A DNA stretch of 14,779 nucleotides from Thioalkalivibrio sp. GTDB taxonomy: Bacteria; Pseudomonadota; Gammaproteobacteria; Ectothiorhodospirales; Ectothiorhodospiraceae. Location: assembly GCA_018224485.1 (NCBI GenBank), contig JAGTVE010000232.1:1-14779 (forward strand), read 5' to 3'. The notes under the pieces are model-generated. The model worked only from the letters and a program-made list of their open reading frames with translations, did not search any database and was not told where the DNA came from. Positions 1-5,903 of this stretch are shown here, one piece after another; position 1 is the stretch's first letter, and each line of letters opens with the position of its first letter. The position numbers and the translations under genes are program-made.

Positions 1-191
1 ATCATCCAGACGTTCTCGCTGAGCTGGATGGGCGGGATGTCCTCGACGGGTGGCCCCTTGAGGAAGCCGTCGAGATCGGCGGCGAAGGCGGTGATCTGCG
101 GGGCGGTCGCGATGACGCCGGCCGTTGCGAGCGATCCGGCGCCGAGTTGCAGGAAGCGGCGGCGGGACATCCGGGGCGGGAAAGACGGCAT
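1..191 (-). CDS. Tat-exported protein, probable MBL-fold metallohydrolase (5' end only)
   Basis: Only the first 63 codons lie in the window; the gene runs off the left edge. The N-terminus has a twin-arginine signal: S9-R10-R11-R12-F13-L14-Q15, then a weakly hydrophobic Ala/Gly-rich stretch (about residues 16-31) and an AFA cleavage-type motif at residues 35-37. Export folded across the inner membrane is therefore likely. The mature start reads PPVEDIPPIQLSENVWMI, which resembles the lead-in to secreted metallo-beta-lactamase-fold hydrolases, where an 'L-x-x-N-V-W' strand precedes the HxHxDH metal site. That site is not in the window, so the family call is an inference. The start at 191 is preferred over the in-frame ATG at 170 because GGAG lies 8 nt upstream of it (203-200), while the second ATG has no Shine-Dalgarno. 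Confidence is high for a Tat substrate and moderate for the enzyme family. Confidence 0.6.
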   Translation of the reverse strand, partial: MPSFPPRMSRRRFLQLGAGSLATAGVIATAPQITAFAADLDGFLKGPPVEDIPPIQLSENVWM

Positions 192-199
192 GCTGCTGG

Positions 200-203
200 C
201 TCC
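200..203 (-). promoter_or_regulatory. Ribosome binding site deciding the start at 191
   Basis: GGAG on the minus strand, 8 nt from the ATG at 191. It selects this start over the internal in-frame ATG at 170, which has only a C-rich sequence upstream. Confidence 0.5.
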
Positions 204-300
204 ATTGACGTGAGGGGCGCGTGGCGCGCTCGATGCATCTCGAGGAAGACAGGGTAACGGATACCGCGCCGCCAGCACACATGTGCCCGGGGCACTGCGG

Positions 301-315
301 CCGCTACCGTAGCGG
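301..315. promoter_or_regulatory. Perfect 15-bp dyad, possible operator
   Basis: CCGCTAC, one central C, then GTAGCGG: seven bases repeat in inverted orientation without mismatch. It lies about 110 bp from the leftward start and about 160 bp upstream of the rightward promoter's -10, between divergent genes. The spacing would suit a dimeric regulator, but no family consensus is recognised. Confidence 0.25.
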
Positions 316-471
316 ACGTGCAAGGCACCGAAGATCTTCCATCGCCCGGCGCTGGCGGTGGCACGTCCGCAAGCGGGGCTCGCGCTCCAACATCGCCGCG
401 CCGCGAACAGGCGAAGCGGTTTCCGGCTGCACGGGACCAACCGGCACCGGATCCGCAGGCCACCAGGGTCC

Positions 472-480
472 TGCTATACT
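472..480 (+). promoter_or_regulatory. Extended -10 promoter for the 598-1790 gene pair
   Basis: TGC followed by TATACT matches the sigma70 extended -10 pattern TGn-TATAAT with one mismatch. There is no good TTGACA at 16-18 bp upstream, which is tolerated in extended -10 promoters. Transcription starting near 487 would give a leader of about 110 nt before the ATG at 598. Confidence 0.45.
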
Positions 481-539
481 CGGCGGCCGCTTGCGCGCAC
501 CGGAGCGGGTGGTCCGAGGAGGCCGTACCAGCCTGTCAG

Positions 540-570
540 GGCCGGATCGGCCGCCGGGCCGGGAATTTTT
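540..570 (+). terminator. Possible attenuator hairpin in the leader of the 598 gene
   Basis: Two mutually exclusive 5-bp stems share the segment CGGCC at 548-552. It can pair with GGCCG at 540-544 (3-nt loop) or with GGCCG at 557-561 (4-nt loop). The second stem is followed after GGAA by five T residues (566-570), as in a weak intrinsic terminator. The position between the promoter at 472-480 and the start at 598 makes attenuation conceivable, but the stems are short and this may be coincidence in GC-rich DNA. Confidence 0.2.
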
Positions 571-597
571 CTGAAGGCTCTTTTGCCGGGAGTTGGG

Positions 598-1299
598 ATG
601 CGTTTCAGAGGATGGCTCGGGGGAGTCCTCGGCACCATTCTGGTGCTGTTGGTGATCGGTGTCTTCCTGATGCCGGACCGCACCCAGATGCAGCAGTTCG
701 ACAACCTCCCCTGGCAGGTCGAGACCCCGGAGGTGGATCGGACGCGCGTACTGGGCATCGAACTCGGCCGGACGACCCTCCGGGATCTGACGGATCGCCT
801 CCCGGTGCCCGATATCCGACTGTTCGTTGAACCGGATGGAACCCGGGCCGTCGAGGCCTTCTACTCCAACGCGCGGATTCCCCCGTTCGAGGTCAACCTG
901 GTGCTGCGCCCGGCACTCGACGAGGCCGATATGGACTTCCTCTGGGAAGAGCGCACCTCCGATCGGCCGATGCCCAGCGGTGCACGCCGCTACGGGCTCA
1001 GCGACGACGCATTGCGGATGCTTGGCGACAGACCGGTGGTGGAGATGAGTTACATACCGCGGGCCCGCTGGGATTCCGATCTGGTGCGCGCGCGATTCGG
1101 CGAGCCCGCGAGCCACCTGCGTATCGGGGACGACCAGAGCTACTGGCTGTATCCGGACCAGGGGGTCGCGATAAGGATTCCCGCGGGCGGTGGCCGCGTA
1201 CTGATGCACTTCGTCACGCTCGAGCGCTGGGAGCAGGTCGTCGAGCGCCTCGAGCGTGCCGGCCAGCTGCTCCTGGATGGCACGCAGGGGCAGAATTGA
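598..1299 (+). CDS. Uncharacterised membrane-anchored protein
   Basis: 233 residues; I do not recognise the family. Residues 2-6 are basic or polar (RFRGW) and about 7-25 form one hydrophobic segment (Gly/Leu/Ile/Val-rich), so the protein is probably a signal-anchored periplasmic protein with one N-terminal transmembrane helix. The rest is soluble, mixed alpha/beta and acidic. A segment near residues 55-70 (IELGRTTLRDLTDRL) and another near 165-195 (VRARFGEP, then YWLYPDQGVAI) both look like the 'GxT-xx-V-xx-xLG-x-P ... W-x-Y' pattern of small envelope proteins such as the SmpA/OmlA (BamE) fold. This resemblance is only by eye. The ATG at 598 has GGGAG at 588-592, 5 nt upstream; longer upstream open sequence is shadow-like. 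The stop (1297-1299) shares its last base with the ATG of the YcgN-family gene, so the two are very probably co-translated. Confidence 0.75.
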   Translation: MRFRGWLGGVLGTILVLLVIGVFLMPDRTQMQQFDNLPWQVETPEVDRTRVLGIELGRTTLRDLTDRLPVPDIRLFVEPDGTRAVEAFYSNARIPPFEVNLVLRPALDEADMDFLWEERTSDRPMPSGARRYGLSDDALRMLGDRPVVEMSYIPRARWDSDLVRARFGEPASHLRIGDDQSYWLYPDQGVAIRIPAGGGRVLMHFVTLERWEQVVERLERAGQLLLDGTQGQN

Positions 1300-1790
1300 T
1301 GGAGGCGCCCTTCTGGCAGCGGCCGCTGGAGACGCTGACCGAGCAGGAGTGGGAGGGCCTCTGCGATGGCTGCGGACGCTGCTGCCTGCACAAGCTCGAG
1401 GACGAGGACACCGGCGAGCTGGCCTTTACCTGGCTCGCCTGCCGTCTGCTGGACTGCGAGACCGGACGCTGCTCGGATTACGCGAACCGGATGCGCCGGG
1501 TCCCCGACTGCCTGAAGATCGACATCGGGTCCGTGGCCGAATACGAGTGGCTGCCGCCCACCTGCGCGTACCGCCTTCGTCTGCGTGGTGAGCCCCTGCC
1601 CGAGTGGCACCCGCTGATCTCTGGTGATCCCGGGACCGTTCAAGCGGCAGGCGTGTCGGTGGCAGGGCGGGTGGTCCGCGAGGATGCGGCACCCGACCTG
1701 CCCCTGATCGACTTTGTCGTCGACTGGCCCGGTCAGTGGCCGCGTGCCGCAAGGCCCGCTGCGAGGCGGGGGCCGGCGAAGCCCTCCTGA
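1299..1790 (+). CDS. YcgN/UPF0260-family Fe/Zn-cluster protein
   Basis: 163 residues, close to the usual length for the UPF0260/YcgN group (YkgJ-type CxxCxxxCC superfamily). The signature C22-x2-C25-x2-C28-C29 is followed by a conserved block KLEDEDTGEL (32-41), ACRLLDC (47-53), C58, VPDC (68-71), WLPPTCAYRL (84-93) and LPEWHPL (100-106). The seven or eight conserved cysteines are presumed to bind zinc or an iron-sulfur cluster; the biochemical role is not established. The ATG at 1299 overlaps the previous stop by one base and has AGGGG at 1286-1290, 8 nt away. A TTG one codon upstream is unnecessary. The last 58 bp, encoding a Pro/Ala/Arg-rich tail, overlap the 3' end of the opposing glutathione S-transferase gene. 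That tail is probably not part of the conserved domain. Confidence 0.9.
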   Translation: MEAPFWQRPLETLTEQEWEGLCDGCGRCCLHKLEDEDTGELAFTWLACRLLDCETGRCSDYANRMRRVPDCLKIDIGSVAEYEWLPPTCAYRLRLRGEPLPEWHPLISGDPGTVQAAGVSVAGRVVREDAAPDLPLIDFVVDWPGQWPRAARPAARRGPAKPS

Positions 1791-2425
1791 TTGTTCAGGT
1801 ATCGGACCAGGCGCTCCCGGAAGTCGTCGATGGTCGAATCCTTGACCTCGGGCAATTCCGACACGTGCTGCCACCAGCGCGCGAGTCGCGGGTACTCCCG
1901 GGGCTGCCAGGGGCTCTCGGGATCCTGCAGCAGGTCGTAGCGCATCAGTACCGGCGCCAGTGTCGCGTCCAGCAGCGAGAACGCGGATCCGGAGAAGCAG
2001 GGATCGGCCTGGCACTGCTCCTCCATCCGCGCCAGACCCTTGGCCGCCTCGTCGCGGGCCTCGCGGAAGGCCTCTTCGGTGGGTGCGGTCATCCAGTGGT
2101 GCATCGCCATGATCATGTCCGACGCGAAGGCGATCCAGGCGCGGGAGAGCGCACGCTCGAGGGGGTCCTCGGGCAGCAGTCTTGGCGGGGCGATCTCATC
2201 GACGTATTCGCTGATCACTGCCGACTCGAAGACCGCGGTGTCCCGGTCCACCAGTAGCAGGGGTACCTTTCCAGTCGGGGATTTCTCGCGGAACCAGGCG
2301 GGCGGATCGTTCAGTTCGATGAAGGTCAGTTCGAAGGGGACCTTCTTGTGTTTCAGCGTGATGACGCTACGCTGAACGAAAGGACAAAGGGGAAAGCTGA
2401 CCAGATGCAGATTGGGCAGGGCCAT
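1733..2425 (-). CDS. Glutathione S-transferase family protein (omega-like)
   Basis: 230 residues, normal for a cytosolic GST. The N-terminal thioredoxin-like domain (about 4-80) has C14-P-F-V-Q-R near the start, the cysteine-type active site of omega- and SspA-like classes rather than Tyr/Ser classes. It also has K53-V-P (cis-Pro loop gripping glutathione) and E67-S68 (gamma-glutamyl contact). A helical C-terminal domain follows (about 90-215). Likely roles are thiol transfer, deglutathionylation or detoxification; the substrate cannot be read from sequence. The start is supported by GGAGG 4 nt upstream of the ATG. The 3' end overlaps the YcgN-family gene by 58 bp in convergent orientation. 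The 5' end is divergent from hslR, with 56 bp between the starts. Confidence 0.9.
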   Translation of the reverse strand: MALPNLHLVSFPLCPFVQRSVITLKHKKVPFELTFIELNDPPAWFREKSPTGKVPLLLVDRDTAVFESAVISEYVDEIAPPRLLPEDPLERALSRAWIAFASDMIMAMHHWMTAPTEEAFREARDEAAKGLARMEEQCQADPCFSGSAFSLLDATLAPVLMRYDLLQDPESPWQPREYPRLARWWQHVSELPEVKDSTIDDFRERLVRYLNNQEGFAGPRLAAGLAARGH

Positions 2426-2481
2426 GAGACCTCCAGACGGCGACTGTAATCGGTTCCCGATGGCTGAACGGGCGTGCGGCC

Positions 2482-2889
2482 GTGACTCCGTCCGATCACG
2501 ATAACGGCTCGCTGCGCCTGGACAAATGGCTCTGGGCCGCGCGCTTCTTCAAGACCCGGGCGCTCGCCACCGAGGCGGTTGCAGGAGGGAAGGTGCACGT
2601 AAATGGCGATCGCTGCAAGCCTGCCCGGAAGGTGCACCCCGGCGACCGCGTGACAGTGCAGCGGGGCCAGGAGCTCTTCGACATCGAGGTCCTCGGCATC
2701 AACGCGCGGCGCCGTCCGGCCACCGAGGCGCAGCAGCTGTACGCCGAGACCGCGGAGAGCGTGGCGCGGCGCGAGGAGGAGGCCGCCCGGCACCGCGAGC
2801 AGCGGGACAGCGCGCGTCCCGGGCGCCGCCCGGACAAGCGGGAGCGCCGGCACATCCGCCGCTTCATCAGAAAGGAGGGAGAGATGTGA
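2482..2889 (+). CDS. hslR: Heat shock protein 15, ribosome-associated S4-domain protein
   Basis: 135 residues, matching the Hsp15 family. The S4 RNA-binding domain occupies about residues 11-60 and begins with the diagnostic LRLDKWLWAARFFKTR. It is followed by an Arg/Glu/Lys-rich helix and a basic tail (about 90-132) ending RRHIRRFIRK. In E. coli Hsp15 binds free 50S subunits that still carry a nascent chain on peptidyl-tRNA and helps recycle stalled complexes after heat shock. The GTG at 2482 is the first start in frame just before the domain; it has no obvious Shine-Dalgarno, so initiation may be weak. The stop overlaps the start of the downstream Nudix gene by 4 nt. Divergent from the GST gene. 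Confidence 0.93.
   Translation: MTPSDHDNGSLRLDKWLWAARFFKTRALATEAVAGGKVHVNGDRCKPARKVHPGDRVTVQRGQELFDIEVLGINARRRPATEAQQLYAETAESVARREEEAARHREQRDSARPGRRPDKRERRHIRRFIRKEGEM
2872..2878 (+). promoter_or_regulatory. Strong Shine-Dalgarno of the Nudix gene inside hslR
   Basis: AAGGAGG lies 7 nt before a GTG at 2886, within the last codons of hslR. It fixes the GTG as the Nudix start despite the weak codon and explains how the overlapping pair is translated in tandem. Confidence 0.7.
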
Positions 2890-3335
2890 ACACAGGTCAT
2901 CCGGAGACACCCTTGCTGGCCGTGGATCTGATCATCCGGCACGCAGCCAACCCGGGCCGGGTGCTGCTGATCGAACGCCGCAATCCACCGGCGGGCTGGG
3001 CGCTGCCCGGCGGGTTCGTCGACCGCGGCGAGCCCGCGGAACGGGCGGCACTGAGGGAGGCAAAGGAGGAGACCAGCCTCGATGTCCGGCTCGAGACCTT
3101 GCTGGGTGTGTATTCGGACCCGGAGCGCGATCCGCGGGGGCACACCGTGAGCCTGGTCTACATTGCCCGGGGCGAGGGAGAGGCGCAGGCGCAGGACGAC
3201 GCGCTGGCATTGCGCTGGATCGACCCCGAGGACCGGAAGCAGACGCTGGCCTTCGACCATCGGCGGATCCTCGACGACTACCTGCGCTTCCGGGCCACCG
3301 GAGAGGTCGCACCGCTTCGCAACGGCGGCCGCTGA
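2886..3335 (+). CDS. Nudix hydrolase
   Basis: 149 residues, one Nudix domain. The Nudix box spans residues 43-65: G43-x5-E49-x7-R57-E58-A-K-E61-E62-T-S-L65. The glutamates that coordinate Mg2+ are present; the usual Gly near the end is Ser64. The preceding GWALPGGF (37-44) and the N-terminal LAVDLIIR strand are typical of ADP-ribose or nucleotide-sugar pyrophosphatase-like members, but substrate specificity cannot be assigned. The enzyme would hydrolyse a nucleoside diphosphate linked to another moiety. The GTG start at 2886 overlaps the hslR stop and has a near-perfect Shine-Dalgarno 7 nt upstream. Cotranscribed with hslR; 69 bp separate it from pcnB. Confidence 0.92.
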   Translation: MNTGHPETPLLAVDLIIRHAANPGRVLLIERRNPPAGWALPGGFVDRGEPAERAALREAKEETSLDVRLETLLGVYSDPERDPRGHTVSLVYIARGEGEAQAQDDALALRWIDPEDRKQTLAFDHRRILDDYLRFRATGEVAPLRNGGR

Positions 3336-3365
3336 GTGTCCGGAGGGTGCCCGGCGCAGGCGACC

Positions 3366-3374
3366 TGTTATCAT
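3366..3374 (+). promoter_or_regulatory. Candidate extended -10 promoter of pcnB
   Basis: TGT followed by TATCAT resembles an extended -10 element (one mismatch to TATAAT). It sits in the 69-bp gap after the Nudix gene, 30 bp before the GTG start of pcnB. No clear -35 is visible. It would let the pcnB-to-panC run be transcribed independently of hslR. Confidence 0.35.
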
Positions 3375-3404
3375 GCGGCTGTTTCCGAGCGATGACGAAT
3401 CCTG

Positions 3405-4733
3405 GTGAGCCAAGCGGTCCAAGCCCCTGTACAGCCGCGGGTCTATTCCCGCGATCAGCACCCGATCTCGCGCGCCGCCATCAGCGACAACGCGCTGAAG
3501 GTCCTCTACCGGCTGCGTGACGCGGGCTTTCGCAGCTGCCTGGTCGGCGGCGGTGTCCGGGATCTGCTGCTCGGACGCGAACCGAAGGACTTCGACGTGG
3601 CGACCGACGCGCATCCCGAGGACGTGCGCCGGCTCTTTCGTAACTGCCGCCTGATCGGGCGGCGTTTCCGGCTGGCCCACGTGACCTTCGGGCGCGAGAT
3701 CATCGAGGTCGCCACCTTCCGGGCACCCTTCGGTGCCGAGAACGAGGAAGGCAACGTCGAACTCAGCGAGGATGGCCGCATCCTCCGCGACAACAGCTAC
3801 GGCACCATCGAGCAGGATGCGTGGCGGCGCGATTTCACCATCAACGCCCTCTATTACGACATCGCCGACTACTCGGTGCTCGATTTCACCAACGGTGTGA
3901 TCGATCTGCACGAGGGCGTGCTCCGTTTGATCGGCGACGACCCGGAACAGCGTCTGCGTGAGGATCCGGTGCGCATGCTGCGCGCGGTGCGCTTCGGGGC
4001 CAAGCTGGGCCTGCGCATTGCGCCGGAGGTCGACGCGGCGCTGCACCGCTTCGCGGACCTGCTGACGTCCGTGGCGCCCGCGCGGCTCTTCGACGAGGTG
4101 ATCAAGCTCTTTCACAGCGGCGAGGCGGTGACCTGCCTGGACGAACTGGAACGCTTCGGCCTGTTCGAGGCAATGTTTCCGCAGGCCGCCGAGCGCTTTG
4201 CCGACCCCGAAACGGGCCCCGCCCAGCGGGACTTCCTGGTCGAGGCCCTGAAGAACACCGATGCCAGGATCCGCGACGGGATGGGCGTGCACCCGGCCTT
4301 CCTGTATGCGGCGATCCTCTGGGCGCCGGTGCGGCGCGAGGCCCGGGCGCGGCTGGACGCCGGCGAGGAGCCCGCCGCCGCCTGGCAACAGGCGTCTTCC
4401 ATGATATTCGAGCGGCAGGTGCAACGGGTCTCGATACCGAAGCGTTATGCACTGGTGGTGCGCGAGATCTGGGAGCTGCAGCAACGCCTCCCCCGGAACC
4501 AGGGCGGGCGCGCCCTGAAGCTCCTGGACCATCCGCGCTTTCGCGCGGGCTACGACTTCCTCTGCCTGCGCGCGCGGGCGGGCGAGGCGGATCCGGAACT
4601 CTGCGCGTGGTGGACCGAGTTCCAGGACAGTGACGCCGCGCGGCAGCAGCAGAGGCCCGCGGCGGAGGCACCGGACACGGCGACGCGGCCGCGGCGCGGC
4701 CGGCGGCGGCGTCGGCCAAGGGCGGTGTCATGA
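3405..4733 (+). CDS. pcnB: Poly(A) polymerase I
   Basis: 442 residues, near the bacterial PcnB length. The class II nucleotidyltransferase head carries LVGGGVRDLLLGREPKDFD (46-64); Asp62 and Asp64 are the probable metal ligands. It continues with the strand HVTFGREIIEVATFR (92-106) and RRDFTINALYYD (141-152) containing the third carboxylate, then the RNA-binding neck GDDPEQRLREDPVRMLRAVRF. The C-terminus is strongly basic (RPRRGRRRRRPR just before the end), as in PcnB, and distinguishes it from CCA-adding enzymes. It adds 3' A tails to RNA and promotes turnover. The GTG at 3405 is the only plausible start, since an in-frame TGA lies at 3393-3395; no good Shine-Dalgarno is seen. In E. coli pcnB also uses a non-ATG start, which keeps expression low (from memory). 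The stop overlaps the folK ATG by 4 nt (ATGA). Confidence 0.95.
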   Translation: MSQAVQAPVQPRVYSRDQHPISRAAISDNALKVLYRLRDAGFRSCLVGGGVRDLLLGREPKDFDVATDAHPEDVRRLFRNCRLIGRRFRLAHVTFGREIIEVATFRAPFGAENEEGNVELSEDGRILRDNSYGTIEQDAWRRDFTINALYYDIADYSVLDFTNGVIDLHEGVLRLIGDDPEQRLREDPVRMLRAVRFGAKLGLRIAPEVDAALHRFADLLTSVAPARLFDEVIKLFHSGEAVTCLDELERFGLFEAMFPQAAERFADPETGPAQRDFLVEALKNTDARIRDGMGVHPAFLYAAILWAPVRREARARLDAGEEPAAAWQQASSMIFERQVQRVSIPKRYALVVREIWELQQRLPRNQGGRALKLLDHPRFRAGYDFLCLRARAGEADPELCAWWTEFQDSDAARQQQRPAAEAPDTATRPRRGRRRRRPRAVS

Positions 4734-5239
4734 ACGCTCCGGTGTCGGCCTTCATCGGGATCGGGGCCAACCTGGGCGAGCCGGTTGCACAGGTGTTCGA
4801 CGCCCTGGCGCGACTGGGCCGCGACCTGCCCGAGACCCGACTCTCCGGACGCTCGCGCCTCTACCGCAACCCTCCGATGGGGCCCCGGGACCAGCCCGAT
4901 TACGTGAACGCGGTGGCGCGCCTGGAGACCCGGCTGGAGCCCTGCGCGCTGCTGCACCGGCTGCAGGCGATCGAGGTCGCCTGCGGGCGCCGGCGCGACG
5001 CCACACGCTGGGGTCCGCGCTTGCTCGATCTCGACCTCCTGCTCTTCGGCGAAGAGGTGATCGACGAACCGGGCCTGCGGGTCCCGCACCCGGGCATCGC
5101 GGAGCGTGACTTCGTGCTGCTCCCGCTGCTGGAACTGGCTCCCGGGCTGATGATCCCGGGGCACGGCCCGGTCGCGGCGCTGTGCCGCGGGATATCCGGA
5201 ACTGGGTTGCAGGCCGTTGCCGAGGAGGCGCGCGCATGA
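4730..5239 (+). CDS. folK: 6-hydroxymethyl-7,8-dihydropterin pyrophosphokinase
   Basis: 169 residues, the usual HPPK length. It transfers pyrophosphate from ATP to 6-hydroxymethyl-dihydropterin for folate synthesis. Seen in the sequence: FIGIGANLG (8-16), RSRLYRNPPMG (41-51), DYVNAVARLET (57-67), and the HPPK signature RWGPRLLDLDLLLFG (93-107) in which Asp100 and Asp102 bind the two Mg2+. VPHPGIAERDFVLLPLLELAP (118-138) supplies the conserved R/F-V-L-x-P-L helix. Start and stop both use 4-nt ATGA overlaps with pcnB and dgk, so translation is coupled across the three genes. The pcnB-folK pairing is common in gammaproteobacteria. Confidence 0.96.
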   Translation: MNAPVSAFIGIGANLGEPVAQVFDALARLGRDLPETRLSGRSRLYRNPPMGPRDQPDYVNAVARLETRLEPCALLHRLQAIEVACGRRRDATRWGPRLLDLDLLLFGEEVIDEPGLRVPHPGIAERDFVLLPLLELAPGLMIPGHGPVAALCRGISGTGLQAVAEEARA

Positions 5240-5886
5240 GCCTCGCCGATTTCCGTTTCATTGCGGTGGAGGGGCCGATCGGCGTCGGGAAGTCGAGCCT
5301 GGCCCGGATGCTCGCGGAGCACCTGGGCGCAGAGGGCCTGTTCGAGGTACCGGACGAGAACCCGTTCCTGGAACGCTTCTACCAGGATCGTTCCAAGCAC
5401 GCCCTGGCCACGCAGCTGCATTTCCTGGTGCAGCGCATCCGGCAGCTGACGCCGCTGGCTCAGCTCCAGCTCTTCGAGCGCCTGCACGTGGCCGACTACC
5501 TGGTGGACAAGGACCCGCTGTTTGCGGAACTCAATCTCTCACCCGACGAGATGACCATCTACCGGGAGATGTTCCGGCACCTGCGCCCCCGGCTTCCGCG
5601 GCCGGATCTGGTGGTGTGCCTGCAGGCCCCGGTCGAGGTGCTGCTGGAGCGCATCCGCCGGCGCGGGCGCGGCTACGAACGCCGTATCGACGGCGCCTAC
5701 CTCGAGCAGTTGAACGCGGCCTACGCGGAGTTCTTCTATCATTTCGATGCGGCCTCGCTGGTGATCGTGAACGCGGCGGAGATCGACTGGGTCAACCGCG
5801 CGGCGGATTTTCAGCAGCTCGTCGAATTCCTCGATCAGGTTCACGGGGGGAGGCACTACTTCAATCCGCTGCCCGTGCACCTGTGA
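5236..5886 (+). CDS. Deoxynucleoside kinase (deoxyadenosine/deoxyguanosine kinase family)
   Basis: 216 residues, typical of bacterial dGK/dAK-type kinases. P-loop G13-P-I-G-V-G-K-S20; DENPFLERFY (40-49) carries the Glu expected to act as base on the sugar 5'-OH; LHFLVQR (61-67) is the conserved nucleoside-binding helix; a basic RRRGRGYERR (141-150) forms the lid. It would phosphorylate deoxynucleosides, most likely purine ones, for salvage; specificity is inferred. The ATG at 5236 overlaps the folK stop by 4 nt and has AGGAGG at 5223-5228 with 7-nt spacing, so the longer upstream frame is not needed. The position between folK and panB seems to recur in gammaproteobacteria, although the enzyme has no direct step in either cofactor pathway. 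Confidence 0.9.
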   Translation: MSLADFRFIAVEGPIGVGKSSLARMLAEHLGAEGLFEVPDENPFLERFYQDRSKHALATQLHFLVQRIRQLTPLAQLQLFERLHVADYLVDKDPLFAELNLSPDEMTIYREMFRHLRPRLPRPDLVVCLQAPVEVLLERIRRRGRGYERRIDGAYLEQLNAAYAEFFYHFDAASLVIVNAAEIDWVNRAADFQQLVEFLDQVHGGRHYFNPLPVHL

Positions 5887-5903
5887 CCGGTGCAGGAGGT
5901 CCG

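Larger units (their letters stand above)
192..597. other. 406-bp divergent intergenic region
   Basis: This region lies between the minus-strand Tat-substrate gene and the plus-strand membrane-protein gene. I see no convincing coding frame: the open frames here have Arg/Pro/Ser-rich shadow composition and no recognisable motif. It holds a perfect 7+7 bp dyad (301-315), an extended -10 promoter reading right (472-480) and a GC hairpin followed by five T residues (548-570). No promoter for the leftward gene could be picked with confidence. Confidence 0.6.

Noticed and set aside
252..264. GGTA-ACGGA-TACC short inverted repeat as operator
   Set aside because: Four-base arms are expected by chance and match no known site.
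304..1209. 301-codon minus-strand frame over the intergenic region and the 598 gene
   Set aside because: The plus-strand gene has a Shine-Dalgarno, a transmembrane anchor and stop/start coupling; the minus frame has none of these.
1753..1774. Bidirectional intrinsic terminator between the YcgN-family and GST genes
   Set aside because: The stem is imperfect, lies inside both coding regions and has no T tract on either strand.
2496..4532. 678-codon minus-strand open frame opposite hslR, the Nudix gene and pcnB
   Set aside because: Shadow of three well-supported plus-strand genes; composition is Arg/Gly/Pro/Gln-rich with no family motif.
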